A stretch of DNA of 64,000 nucleotides from Aurifilum marmelostoma. Taxonomy: Eukaryota > Ascomycota > Sordariomycetes > Diaporthales > Cryphonectriaceae. The notes below the pieces were generated by a model that was not told the DNA's origin, did no database searches, and was given only the letters and a program-made list of their open reading frames with translations. The position numbers were made by a program, and so were the translations under genes. Within the stretch, counting starts at the first letter, position 1; every line of letters starts with the position of its first letter. The stretch covers positions 620,001 through 684,000 of the forward strand of contig JAMXSV010000005.1 of NCBI GenBank assembly GCA_027559495.1, written 5' to 3'. Positions 21,422 to 33,877 of the stretch are shown here, one piece after another.

Positions 21422-22097
21422 CGTTGAAATGGTTTTGCGACGTGAGACTCACGGGCTACACATGATTCGACGCGTAAATTGTTTGTGCAGACGCGCTGCG
21501 GGGGTCAGCTACTTACCATCTTGACTACCTGAAAGATTGCGCAATCCGTCAATATTTCAACTTTTTAGTCACGATACAGCTGGTGCGTCGGTGGAAGAGG
21601 TGCGGAGTGAACGTGAATATGGGCTGAGGCAGGGCCGTTGCAAAAATCGACGGCCAGTCAGCAAGGTCGAGAAAGTTGAAGAGGCCGAGGGGTCGACAAT
21701 AAGTCCTGCTGTAATTTGTAAAGAGCTTCAGCATGTGCTGCCACTAATTGGCAAGTACCTACAGTAGTGCATTTTGTACACGCCTGACCACTCAGGGTTA
21801 CGTCAGGGTCTGCAGCAGCTTACCTGGCTGCCTAGTAGCCGGTGGGCCCTGTACTGCAGTAGCTTAGCTACTTGCCTACTGTGGCAGGCAGTACAAGCAT
21901 GGGTGCTCTGGATAGGCAAACTCCATGTGGCAGCTTCGTGAACGCGCCGAAAGAACCCTTCGTTTCTTCCGCGCCTGACAGCATGGCATAGAGCAGCGAG
22001 TCTCTTTCCTACCAGATACCACAGCACCTCTCATAACATCCAACCTCGATCCCTGAGCCTCTCGATCCTCCCTGACGCCTCTCGACCGACCAGCGAG
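21422..22097. promoter_or_regulatory. Divergent promoter region, 676 bp
   Basis: This lies between the starts of the acidic unknown (-) and the Tim17-like gene (+). Short repeats of TAGCTACTTGCCTAC-like sequence around 21750-21890 are noticeable but weak. No gene seen. Confidence 0.4.
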
Positions 22098-22809
22098 ATG
22101 TTCAGTCGACCACCTAGAACCGAAGAGGAGTGGCAGGCTCTCCTTAGTCGGCCGAGACCACCACCGATGTCACGAGAGGAACAGAAGAGACTCGCTCTTG
22201 AGAACTCTCGCCTACACTTGATGGCACCCACCAGGATCATACTCGCCGCCGTCAGCTCGTTCGGCGTGGGCGCCGCGCTGGGGTTCTCGCATGGCAGCAA
22301 GATGGCCGGCCTTCAGTTCCGTGCGGAGCATGCCCACAAGCTGCCCTCCACGCCCACAGGATGGTTTATGTATCACAAGAGCAAGAACTACAACATGGCT
22401 AGGGCGAGCCTGAAGGAGGCCTTCAAGATGGGTGCCAAGGTCTCCTTCTGGACGACTGCCATGTTCTCCATCGAGAATCTCTACGACAGTCATCGCCAGT
22501 CTAACGACTTTGTCAATACTGTCTTGGCTTCCCTGACCGTTGCTGGTGGTTTCAGTGTCTGGAGTATGTCCAACCCTGCGTTCATGCATGTGTTCGGAGT
22601 CTCTGCTGACCCTCCGTCGTGTTTGTGTAGACAGGTTCAGCCTCGCCATGACCGCTCGTACGACAAAGACTGCACTCGTCGTTGGCCTCGTCTATGGTGG
22701 TTTGCAGGATGTCATGGGTGCAGCCCGAGGTCGACACATAGGCTACATTGACTGGCTTCGAAGACGATTCGGGTCTGTGGCTGGGGGAGAGGAGGCCGCA
22801 GCTCCATGA
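22098..22809 (+). CDS. Tim17/22/23-superfamily-like mitochondrial membrane protein
   Basis: Two exons, 22098-22563 and 22631-22809, with a 67-bp intron (GTATGT...TAG) whose phase turns the junction into VWNRFSLAM, give 214 aa. The N-terminal 40 residues are charged and Pro/Arg-rich. Then follow four Gly/Ala-rich hydrophobic segments, about 43-65 (RIILAAVSSFGVGAALGF), 108-125, 135-155 (VNTVLASLTVAGGFSVW) and 165-185 (KTALVVGLVYGGLQDVMGAA). This spacing, the G-rich spans and the short loop with RxxxTK match the Tim17/Tim22/Tim23/PMP24 superfamily and the distantly related complex-I assembly factor TIMMDC1. It is clearly not canonical Tim17, Tim22 or Tim23. A mitochondrial inner-membrane role is inferred, and assignment to a specific member is uncertain. 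Confidence 0.62.
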
Positions 22810-24193
22810 GGCCGGGCGCAAAACCACTCCCGTCCTGCCATGTGATGAGCAACAGTCCGGGAGGCTTTGGCAGCCACCATGCACGGCCATGTCCGAGAAA
22901 CAGCCAACGCCCGATCGTCGGACTTGTCTTTGTGCCTCCTCTTTGTCCTGGCCTGGAGTTGTAGTCGATCAATGCAGCGGCTTCGGGAGAGATGGCAGCA
23001 TCCAGATGCTTCCTGACATCCTTAAGCCTCGTTGAGCCGTTTCTCCACTGGCTCACCTGTGCGCTAAGGAGGGCAAATTTGCGGACTTCGTCTCAAAGCC
23101 GTGGCGCAACACATAAAGAGAAACCCTAGGCTGTTGTCTCACTATGGCTCGACCCTTGCGAAAAAGGTCGACAGGCCGCCAGACTAGCGAGGTCAAGCCA
23201 GCCCCGCACATCGGCTGTACTCTGGTACCACAGTGGTGGCTCCAAGGGGAGATCCACAAAGAGCCGAGCCTGTACGCCAGCCGAGGGGGCCGCTGGCACG
23301 GCTGGTCAAAGGACGGCCGAGCTAAGATGCTCGCATCCAGCGACCTAAAGCGACCAGAAATACAGATACGTCTCGATTCGGGAGGGGGCTGCCTCCCCAC
23401 ATTTTCCATGGTACGCTATCTCGCATCAGCCCAAGGCCTTGGCCTGCTGGAGGAGGTCTTGTTCATTGCTACTCCGTACTTACTGTACCGAGTCACGAGA
23501 CTAACATATTATTGCGACTGGCGGGTCGACTCTGGCGGGGCTCTTGGTCAAACAATGACAAAATTAAACAGTCTCATTTGTCAGTGACCGTATATTGCCC
23601 ACCTCGAGTATTGATCGGCCGACGGCTAGCCACGGCATTCTGAGGTGCAGAGAGCAATACGTGCACCCGCGATAAGAACAATCGAGGGATTGGCCTTGCT
23701 GCAGCATTTGACGCTCTTCGTGATTGACGGCAGCATCCTGTGGGCTCCTGGCCGCAGGTGAGGAGATAGCCAGTCGGAGGTCCTGCAATAGCAGGGATGA
23801 TTGCTACGGTCGACATCGGCCAAAGCATCCCGCCATGAGACAGACAGCGGGCCAGTGTCCCGCCCGCTTGTCAAGACGGTCACCGTCGGGGCATCGTACT
23901 GTCGTTGCGATTACCGGAGATAAAGACTATCAAGCAAAGAAGATCCCCTGGCTAGACCTCGTCAAAAGGTACAAGTAAGTTGGATGGCCTCCCGGCTGCA
24001 CATAGGTTGGACAAAGACATCCGCCTGCCTGTCTCGAAATTGATACCCATACTCGTCTTTCAAATTGGCCCAGTCTGCATCTCCGATCAATCCGGTCTTT
24101 GTGTGAAAGTTTGTGTGAACGTGCATCAGCGTCACCGCCTGCTTGTTATTTCCCTTTCTGTCACTTACACCCCCCCCCGCCCTCCTATATACA
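22810..24193. promoter_or_regulatory. Intergenic region upstream of proline dehydrogenase, 1.4 kb
   Basis: A 147-codon + strand frame at 23144-23587 starts with ATG but overlaps an equally long minus-strand frame and has no domain, so I do not call it. A C-rich run (nine C) lies at about 24170, just upstream of the PRODH start. Nothing else seen. Confidence 0.4.
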
Positions 24194-25908
24194 ATGGCTT
24201 CAATGCGGCCGCTCTTGACCGCCCCACGGGAGAGGACAATTGCTCTTGTGCCTTCCGTCTCGTCTCGCGGAAGCACACTTGCGCCTACCAGCATGATTCC
24301 AGTCTCATATCTCAAATATCGTCCTCTCCGCCAACCCCAGTTCAACTGCATGGCATCCACAGCATCTCCACGTGCATCGCCGGCACCAGCGCCCACGTCT
24401 CGAGCTCTTCACTCCTCCACGACATCACAACAGGCCCGGACTTCGATTAGCCACACCGATACCGCCACTCTTCCACTTGCGCCTACCGTTGAGGCAGTTC
24501 CACCGCCAACCTCTCCCGCCATGATGGCCAAAGCACCACTCTCCATCCTTCCCATCCAGACAGTCCTACGGTCTCTGGCCGTGACCACCATCTCCTCGTC
24601 ACCAATACTTCTAACACCATCATTGGCAATCATGAGCGTGCTGGCGCACACCAACAACGGACTGCTGAACCCGGATCGCAACCCTCTCCTAAAGTACCTT
24701 ATCAAGTCCACTTTCTACAAGCACTTTTGTGCTGGAGAGAACGCTGCTGAGGTCCGCACCACTGTTGCGGGGCTCAAGGGACTGGGGTTCTCGGGTGTGA
24801 TCCTGGGGTATGCGAAGGAGGTGGTGCTGACGGAGAAGGAGACGAAGCAGCTCTCGAACTGTGCAGCCGGAACTAAGGAGATGGATGAGAACGTGAAGAG
24901 CGAGATTACTCATTGGGCCCACGGCACAATGGAGACAGTTAAGCTCGCGGAGGAGGGCGATTATGTCGCACTGAAGTAAGTTCTGGGACAACTCGGAATA
25001 TGGCTTCAACGGATAATTGACAAAGCTTTCTGAACAGGTTCACTGGCGCTGGCCGACAGGCCCTTTTGACCCTCTCCGAGCGCCTTCCACCGCCAAAGGC
25101 TCTCGCAGATGCGATCGATGAGATTTGCACGCTCGCTGCCTCACGTGGTGTGCGTCTTCTCTTCGATGCGGAGCAGCAGGCGGTCCAGCACGGCATCGAC
25201 GACTGGACGCTCGAGTACATGCGCAAGTACAACAAGCCGTCTCCTTCATCCTCTGGCCCGGCCAAGGCGGTGATCTACGGCACCTACCAGGCCTACCTGA
25301 AGGCCACGCCCTCGACTCTCGCCTCTCACCTGCACATCGCACAACAGGAGGGCTTCGCCCTGGGCGTGAAGCTCGTGCGCGGCGCATACCTGGGCTCCGA
25401 CCCGCGACACCTCATCCACGACACCAAGGAAGACACCGATGCGTGCTACAACGGCATCGCGAAAGCCCTGCTCAGACGCCAGTGGGCTGGCCCGCTGCAG
25501 GAGTTTGCGCAGGCCGGCGGCGAGAGGTTCCCAGATGTCAACATGGTGCTCGCCTCGCACAATGCCGAGTCCGTCCGCAAGGCCCGCGCCGTGCTGGAAG
25601 AAGGACCGACAGAGACAGAAGTCGCGTTTGCACAGCTCCAGGGCATGGCAGATGAGGTCAGCTGTGAGATCCTTGCCACCAAGGAAGCGGCCAGCGGGGG
25701 GATGGCTGCCGTGGAGAAGGGAAAGGAGGCGTTCAAGCCCATGGCGTACAAGTACCTTGTCTGGGGATCTACGGGCGAGTGCATGAAGTACCTTCTCCGC
25801 AGGGCACAGGAGAACCGTGACGCGGTGGGGAGGACCCAGAGTGGACGGGATGCGATGAAGCAGGAGATCTGGCGGCGAGTGAAGGCAGCTTTCGGGGTGG
25901 TCGCTTAA
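24194..25908 (+). CDS. Proline dehydrogenase (proline oxidase), mitochondrial
   Basis: Two exons, 24194-24975 and 25038-25908, with a 62-bp intron (GTAAGT...CAG) splitting a Lys codon, give 550 aa. The enzyme is an FAD-dependent inner-membrane protein that oxidises L-proline to delta-1-pyrroline-5-carboxylate, the first step of proline use as nitrogen and carbon source (yeast Put1, Aspergillus prnD). The N-terminal 90 residues are Arg/Ser/Ala-rich and almost free of acidic residues, as a presequence should be. The PRODH barrel spans about 180-540, with GFSGVILGYAKE, FTGAGRQALL, VRLLFDAEQQA, YGTYQAYLK, the family hallmark GVKLVRGAYL and the C-terminal YLLRRAQENRDA that carries the substrate-binding Arg pair. 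The ATG at 24194 follows ATACA and fits the presequence; upstream in-frame codons lack ATG. No other prn-type genes lie next to it. Confidence 0.93.
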
Positions 25909-26857
25909 GGACATGGTCGTTTATTCATTTGGCAATGGGGGGGGGGCGGTGTTTAGCGTTCTTTCTTTTTGAGATTCAACTTGTTCTTTCCTAGGCGCCG
26001 GAAATCCGTGGGATACGAGTAGCTCAGGTAAATTGAATGATACTGCACATGATATCACCCAGGTCTGATATATTTTGATCTCCCTTGACTGTAATTGTAG
26101 ATTTGTTCATTGCAAGTTATTTACTCTACGAAGACGGCGTCTGTGTAGTCCCTTGGGCATCATAGCAAGTATAATATCAAGGCCCCCACGCCATGATGAC
26201 AGGACTCAGCCGCTGCTTGCTTGGCCGAGTTTCTGCAGCCAGTAAAATTCATTCGGGTTGCCATAGAAGTGCCCCTACTGGACGACTGCCGTGCCAGCTA
26301 ATGCGACGTCAGCCGGGCTGACAATACCTACGCGATCTTAAAGCGTACTCGTAGCACACCTAGCTCTCTCTCATCCACGCCTGGTCTTCAGGCTTGACCT
26401 CCGCTAACCAGTAATGACCACCACTGCGGAGCAGCGGCGGAAAAGGCAGTGGTCTGCTCCGCAAAGACTATTGTGATGGCTGTTGGCAAGTAGCCGATCA
26501 CGATCTTGGTGTTATATGGTTCTGCCACCGCCGCGTGGCTGCCTGAGACTTCTGACCAGTGCTTTTAGAGGGTACAGTTCTCCCATGCCTGAAACGGAGA
26601 AGTTTCCGGTGCAGGAACTTGTCGGTAGGTGGCGCAATTCCCTCGTCGCTGCCACGTGACATGCTCTCCCTTGACGATACTCATCTGGTGGCGATGCGAG
26701 ATACGTTTCTCGTTACCCATTAGGGTAATGAGGTATTGGCTGTTGGGATGGCCTGAACAGCGATCGCAGACTAAATGTCGAATAGTCGAGTTCCGAGGCT
26801 TTATTTTGTGTTTTACATCAACAGTATACACAGAGGCTCTCAGAAAATCTCGGCCTT
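25909..26857. other. Convergent intergenic region, 950 bp
   Basis: This is 3' sequence of PRODH and CGI121. A G9 run lies at about 25938. No gene recognised. Confidence 0.4.
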
Positions 26858-27533
26858 TCAGACTCCGCGCAAGGCCATGGCGCTGACGATGAGCATCTCC
26901 GACTCTTTGAGCTTGCGGCCTTGGTCCTTGATGGCGTTCAGAGAAGGCGCACCGTTGAGCTTGTAATACTTGTTGACCTTGGACCAGTCTGTCGTCTTGG
27001 ATATCTCCTCGTCAGTGAAGGGGACTGCGGTTCCCTCGACGCTCTCGGAAAGGTGTTTCCAAACATCTCGGGCGGTGGGCGGGTGAGGTCGCTCATCGGT
27101 AGGAAAGAGAACCTTGACAACAATGATGTCTCGCACCTCGGGCGAGATGCCATAGCGACGATAGGCCTCTGAGATCTGCAGGGGCCGGGGCCGAAGGCAG
27201 TGGTTAGAAAGGCGCTCCCCGACATGCGCAAACCGGTGCTGGCCTGTGACTTACGTTGTTGCTAGCGCTCAGTGCGATGACCGTCTCTGCATGTACATTT
27301 GGAGACCGCAATTTTCCGCCGAGAAGGACGGAGAGGGCCTTAAATGTCGCTGACAGGACATGGAAGCGGGAGACGATGGTGGTGGCGTCGATGAAGGCGT
27401 ACTCGAAGTCGGGATTGCGGGCGAGGAGCTGCGATTGTAGGAACCCCGCGTTTGACACGTCCCTGAAGAAGGCGACGTAGACACTGTGCGAGGCGGGCAC
27501 GTGCTCGAGGGAGACGGTCTCGAGGAGCGCCAT
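26858..27533 (-). CDS. CGI121: EKC/KEOPS complex subunit Cgi121
   Basis: Two exons, 27533-27255 and 27175-26858, with a 79-bp intron (GTAAGT...CAG, phase 0), give 198 aa. Cgi121 (human TPRKB) is the small subunit of KEOPS that binds the Bud32 kinase and the tRNA 3' end for N6-threonylcarbamoyladenosine formation at A37; in yeast the complex also touches telomeres. The protein follows the family from end to end: ETVSLEHVPASHSVYVAFF, then NAGFLQSQLLARNPDFEYAF, then SPNVHAETVIALSASNN (exon junction), ISEAYRRYGISPEV, IIVVKVLFP and the C-terminal KYYKLNGAPSLNA. The intron falls at the conserved NN/I site. The start ATG (27533) is the only one that keeps the first beta strand. Confidence 0.9.
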
Positions 27534-28229
27534 GACAAGTTGAGCCTGGGAGACTAAGCTCCTTATAAGATGGTGATCGTGATGTGTGGTGCTGGGGGGG
27601 ATACAAGTTTGCAGGAGTCAAGCTTGAAGCTGGACGGGATGAGTAGATGGAGGGGCACCTGTCGGAGGGGCAACCAGCTGGCACTGGTTATTTGGCACCT
27701 GGGCCCACCTGGTCGTACAAGGTGTACCGCAGGCGCATGCCAAGACACTGTAACTTTGGCTGCACCGTCGCGTATTATACCATAGTCATGACGATACTGA
27801 GGGAACGCCTCCTCAACTACTTTGCTTAGAACTTGCCTGGCTTTGTCAGTCAATTGACTCTGTTATGCTTTCGATGTCTCGCTCTCAGGTGTGCTTCAGA
27901 AGCGCTTGGAGTGACACCTGCTACTGTACTCAGTGCTCACTCTCTGCAGAGACATCACGCTGACGTCCACACTTCCACTCAGGCATATATGGTGTACAGT
28001 AACATTTTGTTTCTTTCCTTCGCATAAATTTCCGCTGGATGCTACATACCCAAATACTTGCTCTCCTTCCTGACGCTCTCTCAAACTCTCCTCTATTGGC
28101 GACCTAATTCATCGAGGCATCCACTCTGTGACCGCTGGACGTTTCGACGCCCAACACTATTCCTTTGGATGATTCTTGTTCCTACGACATGCTGGCGCCA
28201 GCACCAAGGGTAGTACACAGAAGTAATGA

Positions 28230-28244
28230 GGGGGGGGGGGGGGG
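28230..28244. repeat. G15 homopolymer
   Basis: Fifteen consecutive G follow AATGA. A second G-rich run lies about 80 bp downstream, so the + strand could form G-quadruplexes and run length may be unreliable. Confidence 0.85.
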
Positions 28245-31200
28245 TAAGTTTGAAGGGTATGACAAACTCTAACTTTCTTATACAAGGTAACTTTTCAGGG
28301 CGCTGTGGAGGTGGGGTTGGGAGGGGGGGGCTGTAATTGTAGACTCGCCCTGTTTTCAATAGACCCTCCTAGGATCTCCTTAAGTCATGTCGAACTAGTC
28401 AAAAGGCTTAGTCAGGATGAAGAAGTCTTTAGTTGTTGCTACTAAGGTATATAGTCTTGAAAACGAACAGTCCTAAATCTTGTAATGTACTCTGGAAAGC
28501 AATACTCTATATAATACTCTATATGTTCTAGGTATTTACATAAATAAATGACCGGTCACCGTATTTCAACCCAGCAGTTTGTACATAGTAAAGGACGATC
28601 CTAACATCTTCGTGCCCCTCGGCTCGGAAAAGCAGCTCGGCGTCACAGCGATCGCTGGGAAATCCACCATGTGACCCACTACGTGATGTGGGCGAAGGCG
28701 GAGTCCTCCCGAGCGAGGTTCCAGGATTCTGGACTCTCGTCTTTCCATCATGCAGCGAAAATTCCCCTACTCACGCTACTGTACCTGAATCATTGGAATA
28801 GCTGCATTGCCTTGTTTCACCCCTTGAACGATCTTCAGTGGCGGGCAGGATTATACTTTGCTATAAGTACCCTACGTAAGCTGCGAGCTGAAATTGTTTC
28901 TCGGAAGCTGCAAGATGGTTTGTGGATCTACGAAACGGTCGAGGATGCCTTGGGCTCGTCTACAACGAGAGCAAACAGATACGCGAAAGACAGGAGCAAA
29001 GCATCCGCAGGAAACTGATCAATCATAACACTCAAGGTCGATGAAAGGACCTCAGGGGCCCCTGACACTTGCATATGCATGAGCAGATATCGTAGATGTA
29101 TGTATATGTATGCGCGTCCTGATATTGCTCAGGTTCGGCGTTGCTGAGACTTGGTCATGACCGCATGACCATCACAGCCACTCTCCAACTAGAGCAAAGT
29201 GCTCCCTAATCCTGACAATAGGGACAGGCAGGCCTACCATTGTATGGGATGACAGCTCTCCACTTGGTAATTACTGCAAGGCAGTTCAGTTGGATAGGCT
29301 TTACCCAGGGACAAAAGTCTCTTGATCCACATGTTACGATTCCTGGATGGATGTAGCTAGAGCGCCCCGGAGAGCCATCTATCTAGCTCCTTTCACCACA
29401 AGTGTGCCGTTGCCTCTTCCTCCCGCTCGGCTGTGCCACCTCCTGGCGTCATGAGCATACTGCGTACCTGCGAGCACAGAGGTCGAACAATACGTCAAAA
29501 AGTGGTATGGAAGAGCAGTCGGGATTTGGCTAATTCTTCAAACACCGTCCTACACGGCCTGATACGCTCTTCGGAAAATCCGGTCCTCACCACGGCACGA
29601 TCCCCATAGAGCCCTTATCGCCCCGCAATATAGCTCACCGCGTGATAGCTTGAGAGGGGTTAGAACAGTAAAAGAGGCTGTGGGCTGCGTAGCTGTCTTG
29701 TGCACGGGCTTTCAGAGCCTCCTCTCGCGCGTGTGCCCATCTGCGACTTGGGTTTTGTCTGTCTGCATAATGCCATCATCCCACAGTCAGGATCGCATCC
29801 CCCGTGTTGCAGCGGCAGTGATGCTTGACGATTATGCGTACGATCTCCGCAGAAGGAAGCGCGACGCACAAGCATGAATTCCTACCATCCCAGCGCTCCA
29901 CGAGGTTCTTCTTATCGGACACTGTGCGCGTGTACTATATAGTATGAGAGTGTCCAGAGGCTGGGTCGAGACTCTGAGCAACGCTCGACCAGACCCGCTT
30001 GTCGGGGACCCAGAGGCCCACCCTATTAGCCTGTCCAGCGGTCTTTTCCGGGTGTTGTTGCTAGGGGCAGGCATCACTAAACCCATCTAAGTACTTAGTC
30101 AGTGTGTTGCTATGTGGAATATGTACATACCGTACAGTAACAGGCCTCCAGCTCGGCTGCGTAGGGCACAATTGGAAGAGATTCACAACATATTCTTCAG
30201 GAGGCAGCCATATCATGCAACACACATTTAGGCCTCAGTTGGAAAGATGTTGCAGCTCGGGTATTGATTGCCCTTCTCTCTGCATGAGTTCTTCCTAAAT
30301 CTTTAATATTACACAGCCGACTTGTCTTTTCTTCTTTTCCCCCTCTCTCTGTCGTGTGCAGCGTGATGTCGCTCATTTTGACATTGAGGCAGAGATTGAC
30401 ATAATAGCTGCCTTGACAGTGTATCATGTAATTTCTTCTGACTGCGGTCAAGAGTCATGTACGTAATGAATCTCGACCTAAAGAAATAGCAACGAGGTTC
30501 GTCATCAGCTGAGCCTGACAGGTCATGCCTTACTACCTTCCGATATCATCACTAGTGAATAGACTTCACACTATTCATTCAGCTGCAATTCCATGTCACC
30601 CGGTCAATCACCGCCGGCCTGTCATGTAAATACATGTTGGTCTGCAGCTACATGGTGCAGATGCTGTGTGGTGGTACTTGGAGGAATTAAGCTCTAGTAA
30701 TCGGTGTATATATGTTTGACCAGGGTCGCACATGGAGCGAGAGATCTTTTTGACGGGCAAGACTGGACTCTGCATGTGCGGTCAATCATCTCACCATGTG
30801 GCCTCTCAGCTTGAGAGATGTGAAGCTGAACGCTGGGAGGCGCGCTGAAACCAGTGCCCTACAATGGAGGGAGCAGCCACAATAAGCACAAACAGGAGGT
30901 CAAGCTAAAAATCGCTCGTCCAGACCCGTTTTCAATATGTTTATCATGCTAAGATCGACAACCACTGTGCAGATGCGCGACGGGAGGTTCAGTATAGGTC
31001 GATATTTGACATTGTATTGACTGTGCTGTTGGGTATCCTACGCTCTTCAGACTCAGCTGATGGGGTCTCTTTGCCAGCTCTCTCCATGATGGCATGACCT
31101 TGATCACCTGCGCGGATATCAGGGCCCCGAGGTGTTTCCTGTTCCTCCAGAGCGGTCAAGGCATATCCAGTCTTAACTCGTCTTTTAATAGCATGGTTGA

Positions 31201-31874
31201 CATGAGTGCCTGCCCTTGCAGCAGTGCGAGCTCTTCGTTCTATACGTAGTACAGACAGACAGTCAACACTGTAAGCACTGATCCCTGCTTGCCTTTCCGC
31301 CTATCTCAACCTTGTAGCATACCTTAGATCTGAATATGCGGGAATTGTCACTTGTCTGCCGAGCGTCATCCTTCCCGCAAGACACTGACAGCGCCCGTCC
31401 ATCCTGACTGGATATAGGCCGTCTACATGGTATATGGCTTCTTTGGTCGTTGGATAGTGATCACGTAGTCTCCATTGCAACCTACTATGTGCAATAGTCA
31501 AGCCCTGTACTCCTCAGGTCAGCCTCGAAACGGAAATGAGCCGGCTTTTGGGGCGGACGATAGTATCCACTGAAATATTAGAACTGGACACGCCACGCCC
31601 AGTTTTGTTAGGGCGCTGCCCAGCCAGGCCCTCTATAGAGCCCCTGACCGCCTGTCTAAATTCCCCCAGATCCCACGTGCGGTTCATCTCAAGGGAGATT
31701 GGGACCCTGCTGCTAAGATGGCCCCTTCTGAAGTGCCGCCACACGGCACAACTTCGCCCTAGTATGTACTATTGTAAAGTTCCCTGACTAAGGAAAACCC
31801 CAGCGGGACGCCACGCATTCGTCATGTCTCTCCATCTCCCTCTTGTCCGTTTGTATGCTCTCCTGAGTCTCCTA

Positions 31875-31899
31875 TCTCTCTCTCTCTCTCTCTCTCTCT
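31875..31899. repeat. (TC)12 microsatellite
   Basis: A perfect TC dinucleotide run inside a C/T-rich stretch. It creates a false Leu/Ser-rich frame at 31824-32309 that I do not accept as a gene. Confidence 0.9.
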
Positions 31900-32754
31900 T
31901 TGCCCCTCGCCGTGTTTTCAGCTCATCTTGTCACCAGGGTCCCCAGTATCAGCTAGGTCGACGTCCTTGTCGAGCCCGACACAGCTGGGGTGGTTCTCAC
32001 AAGACATACTTACAGACCACATCGAGTAGAGGGGGTGGGAGGAAAAGTTCCACTTGCAGAATAATAGTCTTGCCGCCAGTCGACGTTGACTGCAACCTCG
32101 ACATTTTAGCTCACGGCACTTGTGTCCTACCAGTGGGGGAAGTGCTGCTGCTGTACGGGCACGACGGGCTATCAAACCTCCCGTGGACTGGAACGATGCG
32201 AGATGGAGCCCGTCCGATGTTTTTTACTACATCGATCGATCCAAAAAAGACGACGAGCGTGGAGGTCCCTTGCGAGACCCCAGAGCAAAGGGCGGGTACT
32301 AAGAGGTAGTATCCATCCGTGGTACTAGAAGAGGGGGGGAGGGGGCCGGCGGGCCGCAGCACAGTGTACCAAGTAGCAATAAGCTCTCTGTGCCACGCGG
32401 GACGCTCAAGCTTGCGAGTGCGATGAATGGAAGATCTCCTCTCTCTCTTGGCACGGCCCTTTTGCTGCAGGGAAAAAAACATTCCATTCTGGGCATGCAG
32501 TTCATAGGTCACCGGGACTAATTCTGCGCTCAGAGAGGGCTAGGCCTGCATAAGGAGTGCAGATACCACCCACCCTGCAGATATCTAGAAACAGGGGGCA
32601 TTATTCAAACCGATTTCTCGGGACACCTTGTTGTTTTTCCTCTTTCCTTTAAAGGGCAAGGTAAACTTACACCCTCAAACGGTGATCCTCGTAGGGGCCA
32701 GGTCGATCTTGAGAGCGTGGGGTTTCAGGGGTTGGAAACCCAGGACAGAAGAAC

Positions 32755-32836
32755 TCAAGAAGAAAGGAGAGAGAGGAGGGGGGGAAAAAAGAGAGAGAAA
32801 AAAAAAAAAAAAAAGGAAAAAGAAAGAAGGCGAAAA
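32755..32836. repeat. Purine-only tract with A17 run
   Basis: About 80 bases almost entirely A and G on the + strand, with AG repeats and an A17 homopolymer at 32798-32814. It lies about 1.1 kb upstream of the Zn2Cys6 gene, in its presumed promoter or leader. Confidence 0.8.
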
Positions 32837-33877
32837 CCCCTACCGCTGTTCAACAGTCACCCAAAGCGGATGCTTCTCCCCAGGCTGTTATAGCACCTGG
32901 GCCGTTTCTCGAAATCCCCCGACCCTCAAACACCCTCAAGATCTACTAATTACATGGATTTTGTTGCAGCGTTGTTTGTGTTCTCTAGGACTTTTCTTCC
33001 ACCATTACGATACCCGTTGCCCGGGCCACTTCAGGTGGACTTCCTGTCTTTTCCCACACACCAAACTCACTCTTCACGAGAGACACAGACACAGACACGC
33101 GTGCACACACAGACACACAGTGCAACAAGCTTGCTACCCAACGCCTGACAGGACCAGGGACAACGACAACACCCCAGCAGACTGGTAGCAGAGGCTATCC
33201 TCTTGGGTCGACCACCAACGTGCAGAATTTATATCTATTTGTTCATGATCTATTTATCTCCATACTCGTTCCGTCTCCGGGTTCGGATCCAACTGATCGG
33301 CCCGAGCCAAGCAACATTTCCGCCCTTGCAGATGCGCCACGGGCCTCTCTCCGTTTCTACTTAGTACTTGGGCTCCCAGAGGGAAAGGGAAAAGAAAAGG
33401 AACAAGAAAAACAGGGCTGTACTTTTGTTGTGCTCGCCCACAAGCGACAGGGCTTGGCTGTGGTGGAGTGCTCGGGAGAGGGAGGCCAAAAAAAAAAAAA
33501 AAAGTTCTTCCCCCCTTTCAGGTTCATCCTACGAAGGATAGAGATAATAAGAGAGGCCATTGCCTGGGTCTCCCCCACAGGGAATACAAGCTGATGGCTG
33601 CCTGAAGAGCCGCAAACAAGGACACCGACGGGACAAGTCCATTTCCACTTACACCAGGTTTGACACCTGCGCCACCGAGTTCCCATACACACTGCCTCAA
33701 ACCCTGCGGACGGCCCTCCTTGGCCCGGCAAGATCCGTCTCACGTATACCACGCCCCTCCCCCCCTCTCCTCTCGATCTGGGCGGCCGTCGAGTCGGGTC
33801 GAACCGCCATCCCAAATTACGTGCGACCAGGGCTTTGGGCTTCTCCAGGACCTCCAGCAAAACCCAATACCACCGGG

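Larger units (their letters stand above)
27534..33877. other. Long gene-free region, 6.3 kb
   Basis: No open frame longer than about 190 codons here shows codon bias or a domain, and I see no tRNA, rRNA or transposase. Simple sequence is common: G runs at 28230-28244 and about 28322, (TC)n at 31875-31899, a purine tract at 32755-32836 and an A16 run at 33488-33503. The last 1.2 kb (about 32.7-33.87 kb) is probably the promoter and long leader of the downstream Zn2Cys6 gene. The rest could hold non-coding transcripts or decayed repeats that I cannot identify by eye. Confidence 0.45.

Noticed and set aside
23144..23587. 147-codon + strand frame with ATG
   Set aside because: Overlaps a similar antisense frame, no domain, and odd composition for a protein.
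25246..25914. 222-codon minus-strand frame
   Set aside because: Shadow of proline dehydrogenase; no domain of its own.
31824..32309. 161-codon frame with Leu/Ser repeat
   Set aside because: Produced by the (TC)n microsatellite; no conserved segment.
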